Source: Syngnathus acus
Taxonomy: Eukaryota; Chordata; Actinopteri; Syngnathiformes; Syngnathidae
Length of the DNA: 64,000 bases
Direction of reading: 5' to 3'
Assembly (NCBI RefSeq): GCF_901709675.1
Contig: NC_051105.1
Span: 8,426,104-8,490,103, forward strand
This document shows, one piece after another, positions 21,878-33,846 of the stretch. Position numbers and translations under genes: made by a program. Positions within the stretch are counted from its first letter, which is position 1. Every line of letters starts with the position of its first letter. The notes below the pieces were generated by a model that made no database searches, was not told where the DNA came from, and saw nothing but the letters and a program-made list of their open reading frames with translations.

Positions 21878-24800
21878 ATGAGATTTCCAATCCTTGTTTC
21901 TGCCCTGCGGTCGATTGGCCCAGTGGTAATCGGCATTTCTTTAGGATTCACATTGAGTCTCCTCAGTGTAAACTGGACACAAGAATTGTGTTATGCGGAC
22001 CAGGGTACCCCTGTGAGTCGTGATGAGCAGTCCAAAGGAGCCCGAAAAACCAATTCAATTTCACCCGTCCACGACGAGTTGGAAGAGGATTGGGAACCAA
22101 GAATAGTGCCGTATAAACCGGTTGAGCAGAGTAACCCAAAGAAAGTTTTCAGGTATGTATAGTGACTGAAACTTTATGGCACACATCTCGTTATGTCTGG
22201 CTACAACATTTACATTCACGGCCACATTAGGTACATGTTAATAAATCAAATCAGGGGGGGGGGGGGGGGGGGGCAAACTTTTGTGCCGGTGTTTTTAGTC
22301 TCTTAAGATTTATGTCTTTATTAACAACGTCTCTTTAAACTGTTTTTCTGCATTTTGCATCAATGCCTAATTAATACACTTTTCACCATCAGGATTTTGG
22401 AGGTCATCGCAGATCAACAATTTTGCAAAAACGATCACCAAAACTATTTAATTAAAGCTACTGGGGGAAAAAAATCCAACTATAAATGCTGATAAACCCT
22501 GGATTATTAACGACGGAAGTGCAGAACATCCCTGGATGAACATGATCGTAATTAGTGTCCTATTAAGGGGATCGAATCAATGATGTCATTGATCAGAAGC
22601 AAATTATAACATTACAAACTATCACCATTATGCGTTCATATCCGTGTTTAGTGATTAAAGGTATAAAAATGACTGTGTTGCAAGAAAAACAACAAAACAT
22701 GAATTAACCCCCCTAAAAAAAAACCAAAAAAAGCAAAAAAAATTAACCCCAAGAACTTAACTGCGAATCAATGTAACGTTTGTTGTTACCTTAGATAAGT
22801 TCAGGTATGTGGTGGTTCACCTCATCATTTTCGCAAAAAAGTTTTTTTTTTTCTTTTCCTTTTCTGTCTATCATCCTGGAAAGGATTACAAAGGATACAT
22901 TGTCTACACCACCTTTTACCCAACGACAGCTGGAATAGGCTCCGACTCATCCATCCACAGCTCAAATGAAGACAATCACAATAGACACTAAATGGATGGA
23001 TGGATAATTTATTGCCAATTTAGTTAGATTTCAATTTCTACTTTCTTTGACAGGAAAAAAGCTATCCAAGTAACTTACTTCATCATTCCCTAAGGACAGA
23101 GTATTATAAATACATTTTTGAATCAGCGCTACCACGAAACCACACTACCAATGTAGACTTGATACAGAGCAGTCACACATTCCAATGAGGAAACTCTTAA
23201 ACTACATGCTGTACTCATGCTGTGCTGACATATTCAAATACGTCCACATTTTCCTGGACTCGTCCCTGTTTAAATATTAGCCCTCACCCCCCAAGAGACT
23301 TAAATATCGAACCCCTAAGTTTCATTTAAAAAAAGAAATGCTTTCCAACAGAGGTGAGTTTTGTTGTGATGAACTGATGTTTCCTTTCCAAAAAAGTTCT
23401 TAGTTTTAGTATCATGTCGTGACTTTCAATTTGTTCCATCAGGTACAAATCTATGGTCTTTGAATGTAGTTTTGGATCAAGGAAATTATAAATAAATAGG
23501 TCAGGGATTCATCTGAAGATTACTGGATGTCATCATGTGTAGCTTAATCATATGTAATCACAGGCTTAGAAATAAACACATACTCCTTTCGCAGATGTTG
23601 CAATTGCTTGGTCTTTCAAATAGTCATGTTACTTATTTGACACAACTAAAAACACCTTGAATCATGGTATGGTACCATTTTGACATTATACTGCCCTCTG
23701 CTGTTCACTGGATTGACATCAAAGTGCCCTTGGACTCACAGCACGAATGTCGCGGGACCAAATTCAATAAAATGGTGAATTGTGACGTTTGAACTTGTTG
23801 TTTTTGTGTCTTTTTTTTCAGGGCCAAATATATAAGTACAGAACTGGGGATTCGCGAGCCTCTGTTTGTCGGAGTCTTGACATCCAAAAACACCATCAAT
23901 ACCTTGGGTGTAGCTGTCAATCGCACCATCAGCCATCATCTGGACACCGTGGTCTTCTTCACCGGCACGTACAACCGTAAAGCCCCCCACGGAATGTTTG
24001 TAGTTTCACACGGAGATGAAAGACTGATCTGGAACATGTTTCAGACCATGAGGTACATTTACGAACATTATATCAACACGTATGACTGGTTTTACTTTGT
24101 CCAAGATGACGCTTACACCGAAGCCGACAGAATCAAAGATCTTGTTGGTCACCTGAGTATAAATGAAGACGTTTACATGGGCGGTCCAGAGGAGTTCATA
24201 GGCGGGGAGATGGAAGGGAGCTACTGTTACGGAGGCTTTGGCTACCTCCTGTCTCGAACTTTGCTGCTTCGACTTCAACCCTTCCTGGAAAATTGTAGAA
24301 ACGATATTCTGAGCGCCAGGCCTGACGAGTGGCTCGGGAGATGCATCATCGACTACACGGCTACTAACTGCGTCAGCGACGTTCAGGTACGGAACTTTTT
24401 TTTTTTTAAATAATTTTTGTTCTTAGCATCATGGCATTGGACAAGATGGGTTAAGAGTAAGAGGTTTTTTTTTCTGTGAACGTTATCACTGCTTTTCATC
24501 TTTCTGTGAACCTTGTTGACATTTCTGAAGGTGTTTGTAGATCTTGACGGTCAAAGCTATCTACTCCGTCTCACTCTTGACTTCTCTCAATGCCGTGAAG
24601 GCTTTTTGTTTTTATAGAGCAAAGAATTGAAAATGTTGTAATCCTCCCCTTTAGCTATCATTGGCATTTCAGTCCTTTGTTGTTTTTGACCTTGCGTTTT
24701 ACAAGGTGAATGCTCCATTATTTTGAAGACACTGAAATGGTACATTTGAATTACTTCTTGATGATTTCATTTTCATTCTGGTGGTCTATAAAGGCAAACT

Positions 24801-27455
24801 TCTAAAATCATACTGCGATATCCTCCGCTATCCTTCACAGCGTGACATATTAAGTACAAGACCTGGAGACAGTTTATAGTCTTTAAATAAGCTTGACGAC
24901 TTGAAAGAAACCTGAATGATGGGAGAGCATCATTCAAAACAGCTGTCTCAATGTTATCTGAGTATTCCAAATGGTCGTGGCCTTGACCTGTGAGTCTGTA
25001 CTTAAAAGTGAAAGGCACCGACTATATAAAGCTGTAATTACCATGCTTACATTTAGTCAATATTTATATTACAGAGTGGGTTACTAATACTCTCCTTTTT
25101 TTCCAACTGGAAGAAAAGAAAAAGAGAGAAGGGAAGCATACTGTAAATCTCCTGCAGTTGACATCGTGTAATCGTAACATCCTTGGTGTTGAAGTTCAGA
25201 CAGACGTGAAGTTGGACGAGTTAAATGTCGTCACTGATGTAGAAGCGACATGCCATCATATTTATTCCATTTTGAGCTCAGCTCATTTGGGATTTTTATC
25301 ATCAATCATCCTGGAACATTCGGAGTACTGTAACAAGATTATGGGGTACTGTCAGGCGTGGTTCCCCAAGGCCTAACCCATATTCTTCCATAGCTGTGCG
25401 GGAACTATGACTAATGGACAGAATATAAATATTCGTATACTTCTTTTTTTTTTTAAACCAGTACACCGAGCCAAAGCAAACCTAATTTTATGGAAATAAA
25501 AACAATTGGAACTTCCATAGAGGCGCTTACAATTTGGGAAGAACAAGTCATGTAATATTGCCTGACAAAAATCGGTCATGTCTCGACAGGGAGAGACTTC
25601 CCTGCCCTGGTAACCTGAGTCTTAATTCTTAACTCTTTTAATAGCCTGATAAATTGGATTCGCTTTTTTAATCACTCAAGCTCCTTGGGTGGTTACTTTG
25701 TTTACATCTTAAATGCCATCATCTTAGGTTGTTGTTTTATTGACTTAATTCTGCCCCCTTTGAATTCCCAATTCATAGCTGAAACTGATATTTGAATGAT
25801 TTAAAATACAAAACAAAAGCAAGACTGAATGTGTCTTTCAAAGCTGTTCCTGCCATGTCGAATTTGAGCTCCTCTTTGTTCTACCTTAGGGGCTCCACTA
25901 CCACCATTATCAGTTGGAGAAAAATTCCGATCCAAGCAAAGAGCAGAGTGAGCAGTTTCGAAGAGCTCTGACTGTCCATCCAGTGTCTGACCCTGAAGAG
26001 ATGTACCGTCTGCACAGACACTTCACGGAGATTGAACTGCAGAAGACTTACGATGAGATTGCTAAGCTCCAGGTAAGCTGATTTCCAAGTGTCACAAATC
26101 ACCTGTTCTCTCCGAGCTCGATTCTCAAACTTGCGCTCAAGCAGCGGCAATGTGACATTGATGGTGCGGTGGCTCCACTTGTCGTTCCACAGGCAGAAAT
26201 AAAAAATGTCAGCGCTGACGCTTTTGACGGCAACCGGAGTGCACAGTGGCCAATAGGAATCAACCCACCTTTTGAACCAAAGTCTCGCTACGAGGTTATA
26301 AAATGGGACTACTTCACCGAAGATGACATTTATTCATGCATCGACGGATCCCCCAAGTGCGATCTGCATGGCATCGACCGCATGGATGTGGCTGATGTCA
26401 TCGACGTAGCTGTCAAGGAGCTGAACGAGAAGTACAACCCAATTTTGCACCTGAAGAAGCAGCGCCTGATTAACGGCTACCGACGCTTCGACCCTACCAG
26501 AGGCATGGAGTACACGTTGGATTTACAACTGGAGGCGGTCACCCGCAAAGGTCACAGTCGTTCTATCACCAAGCGTGTTCATCTGGTTCGACCTTTGAGC
26601 CAGGTGGAGATCATTCCCATGCCGTATGTCACGGAAGGTACGAGGGTTCACACCATTATACCGATGACCGCGGTGGATCGGGACTATGTGGAGCAGTTCT
26701 TAAAAGTCTTTGCCGCCAATGCTTTTGAAACGAGTGAAAACATCATCCTGACCTTTCTATTCATTTATGATCTGGTGGAGGCACAGCAAGTTAACCAGAA
26801 TGACATATTTGCCAGCGTGAAGACTCAGATAAACCTCTACGAGCACAAATACCCTACAGTGAAAATCCCTTGGATAAGCGTCAAGACAGAAACGCCATCT
26901 CAGATCAAATTCATGGATATCATCTCCAAAAAACACCCAGTTGACACACTCTTCCTCCTAGCGAGCGTCAACACCAAAGTCAATTCAGAGTTTGTCAACC
27001 GCTGCCGCATGAATTCCATCAACAACTGGCAAGTCTTCTTCCCAATCCATTTCCAGGATTACAACCCTGACGTGGCCTATCACAACAAGCCACGCCCGGC
27101 CACAATCGACCTGCTGAAGGATTCGGGACATTTTGATCGCTGGTCATTCGACGAAGCTTGTTTTTACAACGCCGACTACATGGCGACGCGCACGAAAATG
27201 GTCGCAGATGTCCAAGAGAACGAGGATATCCTCGAGACGCTGGACATCTATGACATGTTTGTGAAATACTCGGGGTTGCACGTATTCAGGGCGGTCGAGC
27301 CGGCTTTACACCAGGGCTACCGCGACCTAACCTGCAACCCACGGCTCAGCGAGGACATCTACCACAGGTGTGTTCAGAGCAACCTGGAAGGCGTGGGTTC
27401 TAGCTCCCAACTCGCAATGCTGCTGTTTGAACAAGAACAAGCCAACAGCACATGA
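21878..27455 (+). CDS. chpf: Chondroitin polymerizing factor (chondroitin sulfate synthase family)
   Basis: Type II Golgi membrane protein that works with chondroitin synthases to extend chondroitin chains by adding glucuronic acid and N-acetylgalactosamine. Four coding exons: 21878-22152, 23822-24386, 25890-26072 and 26193-27455. All junctions are GT-AG and together give 761 residues (human CHPF 775). A short cytoplasmic N terminus and a membrane anchor (about 12-31, GPVVIGISLGFTLSLLSV) are followed by a beta3-glycosyltransferase-like domain with YISTELGIRE, VQDDAYTEA (Asp187-Asp188) and SARPDEWLGRC. A second glycosyltransferase-like domain includes WDYFTED, NGYRRFDPTRGMEYTLDL, KKHPVDTLFLL and NRCRMNSI. 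The C terminus LLFEQEQANST is characteristic. N-terminal GISLGFTLSLLSV favours CHPF over CHPF2, although parts resemble CHPF2; which teleost duplicate this is cannot be settled. asic4 follows in convergent orientation, as in human 2q35. Confidence 0.93.
22254..22273 (+). repeat. G20 homopolymer in chpf intron 1
   Basis: Twenty consecutive G on the plus strand. It could form a G-quadruplex, but its length is unreliable in assemblies. Confidence 0.7.
22875..23008 (+). repeat. Fish repeat tail ending in (ATGG)n, chpf intron 1
   Basis: The words acagctggaataggctccga and atggatggatggat are the conserved 3' end of a dispersed fish element, here degraded. The remainder of intron 1 (22153-23821) shows no coding exon. 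Confidence 0.6.
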
Positions 27456-29974
27456 GAGCCAAACCTCTTTGCTCACGCGGGGCGTGAAAAGCTGTGTATC
27501 TTCAAATAGATGTTAGGACAAAACAATTTCTATGCGTCTGAATATAACGGCGACGCTGAACAAATCAATCACGTTTACAACACTATTAAGCACATCGAGC
27601 AATGCACCGAGAACAACTAAACTTAACTCGCTGCAATGGAAAAAACTGCGCCCCCTGGTGTTCGGAAGATTTTTCATATATTGTCCCTGTTACGGTTTGG
27701 CACTGGCTTGCGAAATCTCACTTGCTACCTGGAAACGTTACTTTTGTTGTGAAAGATGAAGTTCTACAACAGTGCATTTTCACCGCAAAAGGAATTTCCA
27801 ACCGTCTGCCACTCATGAACACTAGTTGCACAACCCCTCAGTGGCATTCGGTCACGGATGCTCGGTGTAGGGCAGGGAAGTAGCCAGAACCGAAGGACGT
27901 GCATACCATTCACATTTTGCAATATTTGACCACTATGTTATGGAAGCAGGGTTTTTTACGATTGGGTGTGCCCAGTCACACACCCTCATTGTCTGCAACC
28001 TATATGTTTCCACAATAACCAGGATCTTGATCTTGGTTTTGTGCTATTAGGTCCTCTCTTTTTTGCACTAGGGGCCAGCCTGCAATTGTTTGTGATGGAC
28101 AGAGCATGGCTGCTTTGGTATAAGTTTTCGTGTCGGTCAGTCCGAGTTAACCAAATAAGATATTTAAAAGTGGTTTGCACTGTAACAGTCTTCAGGCCTG
28201 CACCGTCACTGACCAAAAACACAAACATTGTTTTAGTAAACACAGTCCTTTGCAAGATGAACGGTGTAGACAGTTACCTTCTATTCTTCGTCTGTAGTTA
28301 TGCATCAAAATTGCTGTAATTGTGCCTTGAAACTGATTTTTCCAACAGATGGTTCTTTTTAACGTCGTATTTATATTACATAATAGTTTTGCCATTCAGG
28401 TGCTGAAGTTGTGTTTTTCATCAGTCTTTTGAGTTGGTACGCCACACTTAGCCGATGCTTGAAGCTGAGTCGGGATGTTGCAAGACTTTTTGAGGCCCAT
28501 TTGGGCGCAAGCGCCTCTCCACAAGTTATGTATGTGCCTCAAACCACGGACTGGAGCATTTCTTGCCCGTCTTTGGTATGTATATAGGGGCGTGTGCACA
28601 TTTAACTCTATATGACTAAATATGTGCTCACGGGAAGCCTGGAAGAACTGAATATTTCCCAAGAGATTTTCTGGGTGCGGTAGAAATTCTTCATGCCAGC
28701 ATTGTTTGACAACATGTGTTTATGTGGTCTGCGAGGACTAATATTTGAACTCGCCAAGGTTTTAATGAGTCCAATTTCATTTCCACTATCCATTGAAGTT
28801 CTCGCGTATCATTGTCCTCTTTTGTTATAGTTACATTTAAAGTAAGCGCAAAGTTTTAATAGAACAATTTTACTGCAACGGTATTGGAATGGTAGCAATA
28901 GACGCAGGAACGTTTTTTTTTTTCCTTTTAAAATAAAGAAGTTACTTAAAAAGTGCAATATTGCTGCTATCGCCACTGTTGAGTTACCAGATGGAAAACA
29001 TTGGCATTTACTTGATATTACCATATGGTACTTTTTTTTTTTTCTCCACCCTCATCGAATCAAAGAATCAGGTACAAGGGATTCAAAGTAATCCATTCTT
29101 GGCAAGTTTTTCAAGATTGCTCTAAATGCAATGACTTGATTTACTTGTGCAAGTTTGTGTGCAGATGATGCCCCACAGCATGCGTCTGGAGATTGGCCAA
29201 TTATTAATTAGATGGTTTCTACTCGGTTGGAAATGCTGCAAAAAGGCCAAGAGCTAGAAATATAAGCACCGTTTTTTTTCTTTTCTTCCTTACTGTGATT
29301 CATGCAATGATTCATTCACAATAATAATCCCACACATTACGATGTATGACTACGATGATTTAGGTTGATCTTTTAAAACTGTTTTGCTGTATTTTTCTTT
29401 GAACTATTATATTTTACAGACCATGGGGTCATTTTACTGTTTTTTTTTTTTTTTTTGACAAGCACAATGTTTTTATCAAGACAATGCTCTGCTGAATGTT
29501 TTCCCACGAAGAGCATGAAACAATGAACCAATATTTGTTAACCTTCCCAAAACCACTGTGAATTTTGGCTACAACAAAATGATCTGTGTGTTCACCAAAG
29601 CCAACAAAGTCGGACTATGTTGAACTATGCTGTAGACTGTTTGATCATAACGCACAAATTTTTTTAGACACTTTTTTAAAGCCTTTGTAGTTCCATCCAT
29701 CACTTCACGTTATCCGATGATGAACACTCCCTTGTTGTTATTTGTTATTATTATTGTGGCATTTGGCCTCGATGACCATTTAAATATTTCTTTTGTTTTC
29801 TGTTACGTAATATGTCCAATACCATTTGTTTTTTTTCATCTAGATTATTGGAACCAAATGTGTTTGATTTTTACTGGTACCAATCTAACCAAAGCAAGTG
29901 AAACAAGATGCGTTTTTCAACATGTGCTGTAATCACCAATCGAATGTGAAATGTAATTTTCTTTTTTTAAATTA
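27456..29974 (+). other. chpf: Probable 3' UTR of chpf
   Basis: Long AT-rich stretch after the chpf stop codon, without a supportable gene, ending at the first strong AATAAA (29975-29980). Short open frames at 27532-27883 and 27966-28319 have no recognisable domains. I treat the span as untranslated, though part could be intergenic. Confidence 0.45.
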
Positions 29975-29980
29975 AATAAA
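29975..29980 (+). terminator. Candidate polyadenylation signal of chpf
   Basis: AATAAA embedded in tttaaattaaataaaacgtg and followed by a GT/T-rich stretch (cgtgttttatg). It is the clearest signal downstream of the gene. Earlier cleavage sites are possible. Confidence 0.5.
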
Positions 29981-32900
29981 ACGTGTTTTATGATTAAGTC
30001 AATGTTTATATTTTCAGTGGCTTCAACAATGAAAACATCTTTAGAAATGGTGAAATCTAGTTCGTCCTTTAGGTGTCAGCAGAAGAGCGCACGACCAGTA
30101 CAAAGTAGCTGTTGTGAGTAATATAAATTCTGGTCAATATTTCAAGCACAATTCCTTTTTATTGGGTGTCTTGACAAGTTCTATACCATTAGCAATCCTG
30201 ATCTTGTCAGACCTGAAGCACTTTTTGTCTGGCTTGGGTAAAAGTAGGGAAAATACTGCAATCGTAATTATAGTTTTAGTTATGTCAAGGGTCCATATGT
30301 ACTCTCCTGAGGCATGTCGTATAAACCACATAATTACAGAGCAGCTGGGACTTAATTGCAAGCCATCATTTTGTACTTGGTTTTATGCACTTTCTCCTCC
30401 CACACAGAAGCATATTTGCCTCAAATCATCCAGGAACTGATTTAGTTTTCCCTGACAGTTTGAGTCCATGTCAAGGTTCTGTCAAAGTCACGACATTAAA
30501 CAGAAGAATTGTTAGGAGATAACCAAATGATTTTTGACACTAAAAGCCAAATGATGTGTGTGTGTGTGTCACCTTTAACTTCCTTGTTGGCTTGCGGCCA
30601 TTCATGATATATACATAACTGTATCTTGTAATCCAAGTTAAACTTCAAAAACTGAAAGTCATGGTTCTGATGATTCGCATACCAGTTTTGGTTCCTCCAA
30701 TTTGCATGTTTTTAACAGGTACTCAAGACTTTCTCCTGCATGCCAAAAACATCCGTTAGACTCTAAACCGGTGGTATAAATCTTAAAGGGCCGCAAAGAT
30801 TTTTAAGATTTATATAGGTTGGTCAGTCTATATGTGATTTAACGAGACGTTGTGGCTAAAATGTAATCACTAAATGCCACCGTGTGACTAGGAATTGCCT
30901 CGAAAGTAAACTCCTAAGGGTCTCGGGGGAATCCCAAGAATGCAGGCCGCATGCTGTTCAGTCTGCCGCGGTGCAAGCCTGAGGCCCGATAGCGTGCCCG
31001 GTTGGCGGCACCCCGCACGGCTTACGTGCACACGTGACGCCTCCTGGCCCATATCTGCATTTGAAAACAAGCTTCTTAATCACTAGCCTGTGCGAGTCAT
31101 GCAGATTGTAATCCAAATGGGCCTCGGATATGGACGGTGTGAAGAAAGACGAAAACAAAAGCTCCTTCGTTCCCATTTAGGTATATTCGGCAATAAAAAA
31201 ATGTCCCGTATTCTTCTCGACACGCCAGGCCCCGGTGCGACTTGTCCGAGAGCGCCCGCTATTATTGATGACAGAGGACAGGATTGTTATGCATGGCCTT
31301 GTGTGGGATGCCATGGGAGAGCGCGATTGGGAACCTTTTGAAAATGTCAGTGACACATGATTATGAATATTAAACAGTCATATACAGCCCGTGATTACTT
31401 GACAGGAATAGGGGAGTTGACAGATGGCGCTGTGCGGTGGCTCATGGTGAATATCCAAGTTGCTGAATGTTGTATTCTTCACCGTGGGCCCCAATATTTT
31501 GTCTGTGCACAAGATTGGCATCTAATTATACACCATTCATATTCTACCACACATATACAGAGAACTTACAAATCTAATTTCAAAAACTGGACACAATTTG
31601 TTTGCTTAACTTTGCTGTATTACCTCACCATACTGATTAAACACTTAAAGTTTCATTAAATGTGAAAAAGGGATTAATATTAACAAAAAAAAGATTGCAG
31701 TATGCTTTTTGTATGAAGTCTAATGATGAGGGCAAAAGAGTGAGAAACTACTTAAAAATCCCTATTAACCCCGAGATCTCTGAAGCTAAACTGATTAGTT
31801 TGAAGTTTGAATCGCTAAAGTCCATTTTAAGGGCTTGATGTCATCAGCGTTATCTCATCTGCTTGGAAAATGCTCAGAGTCAACAATCCAGAATGTTAAA
31901 CCTGTTTAATATTTCTCATCAGAAAAATTTACGTGCTTTGGTTCTTAGAGCGACGTTCTAGTTTGACACTAGTGAAAAAGAGACGCTACCCAAATTGTTT
32001 ATTCACTGTAAAACAAACGGACTAAAACCCTTGGAAAAATTAGTAACATATTTATTTATGTGCTGTACTCAAATTAGCTTAAATAAATTTTAATACAGAA
32101 ATGATCTTAAGTGTGCAGTCTTCAAATTACTGTAATTAAATTAGATTACAGAAACATTTATTACAAGCTTCCAGTACTCAAATTGGTTAAATTCTGATAC
32201 AAAGCAATGCAGAACTCTCTCTGAAGGTCACAATGATTGTCATTGGCGCTCCACATCAACATTGATCAGATCCCCCAAAAAAACTTACCGTTACTGCTGC
32301 TTCAAAAAAAAAAAAAAGGTGATCCTCAATCATCTTTTTCTCAATCATGTAAAATGTGCTCATTAAAGATGTACACACATACACCCTCAGTTCATTCCTT
32401 GAAATTTTCTGGACTTTTCTTAAATAGGTCAGGTAAGAATGTAAAGTGGAACCTCTAAAGGTTGAACATAATTCAGGTTTCAGTCATTTTTTAAGATTCC
32501 AATGCCGCACCAGTATAAGAAGAAGCCTAATATGAACAATGGTAAATACCAAACCAATAATTTGATGATAAATGTTTTTTTTAATGTTGACAACACTGAT
32601 GCAGCGAAATTTTACTTTTGTGTTGCAAATATAAAAAGAACATTTCTGCTTGTGCTTGAGAGGCGAGTCTCTTCACATAAAAACGGAACCGACCGATTTT
32701 TACGTACATTCTGTCTGCCAGCGATGCTCCGTCTTCTGTTACAATCAGTTCCATTTCCAGTTTGATGGTCACTGCTGTTTTGTTTGACTTTGGTCGTTTG
32801 AATCCCCAATCTTACAACTTCAGGGGGCTCTTCCACTTTTGAGGTTCCACTATACATGTGCGTGTAGAAAACAAAACGTAGAGGGGAAATAATGTCCACA

Positions 32901-33846
32901 ATCCATAGTCATTGTTCTTACCTGTACAAATGTATTGATATTTTTCTTCATCAGTAGATTTTCAGTGTACAGCAATTGCTACAATCATGATCGCATAGAA
33001 AATTATTTCTCTAAAATGTATAAATAACAAAAGAATTACTTAAGTTATATAGTAATGCATTATAAACAACAACCATTAAAACAGAATCTCTCGGGGTTTT
33101 TTTTTTTTTTTTTTTACAATGTTAATGTTACAATGTACAATGCTACTCGCTAACACCTTTGCCACAAATAAACTATGTGTAATGATGTGGAAAGATGCCA
33201 CTTCAATCTTAAAGAAAAAAAATCAGTTCCACTTTGATAACCTCTTTGAATTACTTTAACACAAAAGAGCTTTGTTTACTTTAGAGTTCATCTTGTATAC
33301 AATATAGAACATATAGTATCTCTTTAAATGATTAGATATTTCACAATGTTTCAATGACTTGATGCAGCAATAGGCTACAGTGTGTACTCCATGAAAGGGG
33401 AATAGCTTAAGGGAAAAAACAAAAAACATCAAGATGGCTTTAACACAAACAAATAAAAAAAATCATACTGTCCTTTTTGGGGAGTACATAAACGGCATCA
33501 AGTGGTCATGCAGTCGTCGCTCGTTTCCCTCCGGGAAAGGAAACACGCACCGTCAACATAAAGTGCCTGACTTCTCACTTGAAGCAAGACAAAGTTAAAG
33601 GGGTTCCACCCATCCTGATAAAACAAAACAAGCAAACAAAACGCAGTGTCCATTTTGTGCCTACTTACGGTACATACAAGTGCTTTGTTAGCATCACAAG
33701 TTTGGTGTTGGACTTTGGCTGGAGCTTTTCACTGATGGCAGCAAAGAACTGGCGCTTTAATGCAGAAGGTCTCTCCTCCAACAAACACTGCTTTTTTCTC
33801 CCTGCGGTTGTCAATGCAAAGAAAATTACGGAAAGAATGGTTGGAT
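29981..33846. other. Convergent intergenic region chpf-asic4, incl. likely asic4 3' UTR
   Basis: No protein-coding gene is supported. The right part (from about 32900 to 33846) is probably the asic4 3' UTR on the minus strand. A GC-richer block at 30890-31345 stands out from AT-rich flanks. A MITE-like inverted-repeat element occupies about 32443-32854. Long A/T runs occur at 32304-32317 and 33101-33116. Confidence 0.45.
32443..32854. mobile_element. Non-autonomous DNA transposon (MITE-like), about 410 bp
   Basis: The left end agtggaacctctaaag and the right end cttttgaggttccact are inverted complements with one mismatch. The interior has no coding frame for a transposase, so it would depend on an autonomous partner. 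Target-site duplication is unclear. Confidence 0.6.

Noticed and set aside
26169-26192. Upstream ATG at 26169 as a start for the long chpf open frame
   Set aside because: This segment is intronic: a clear acceptor AG at 26191-26192 joins the frame to upstream exons that complete the protein.
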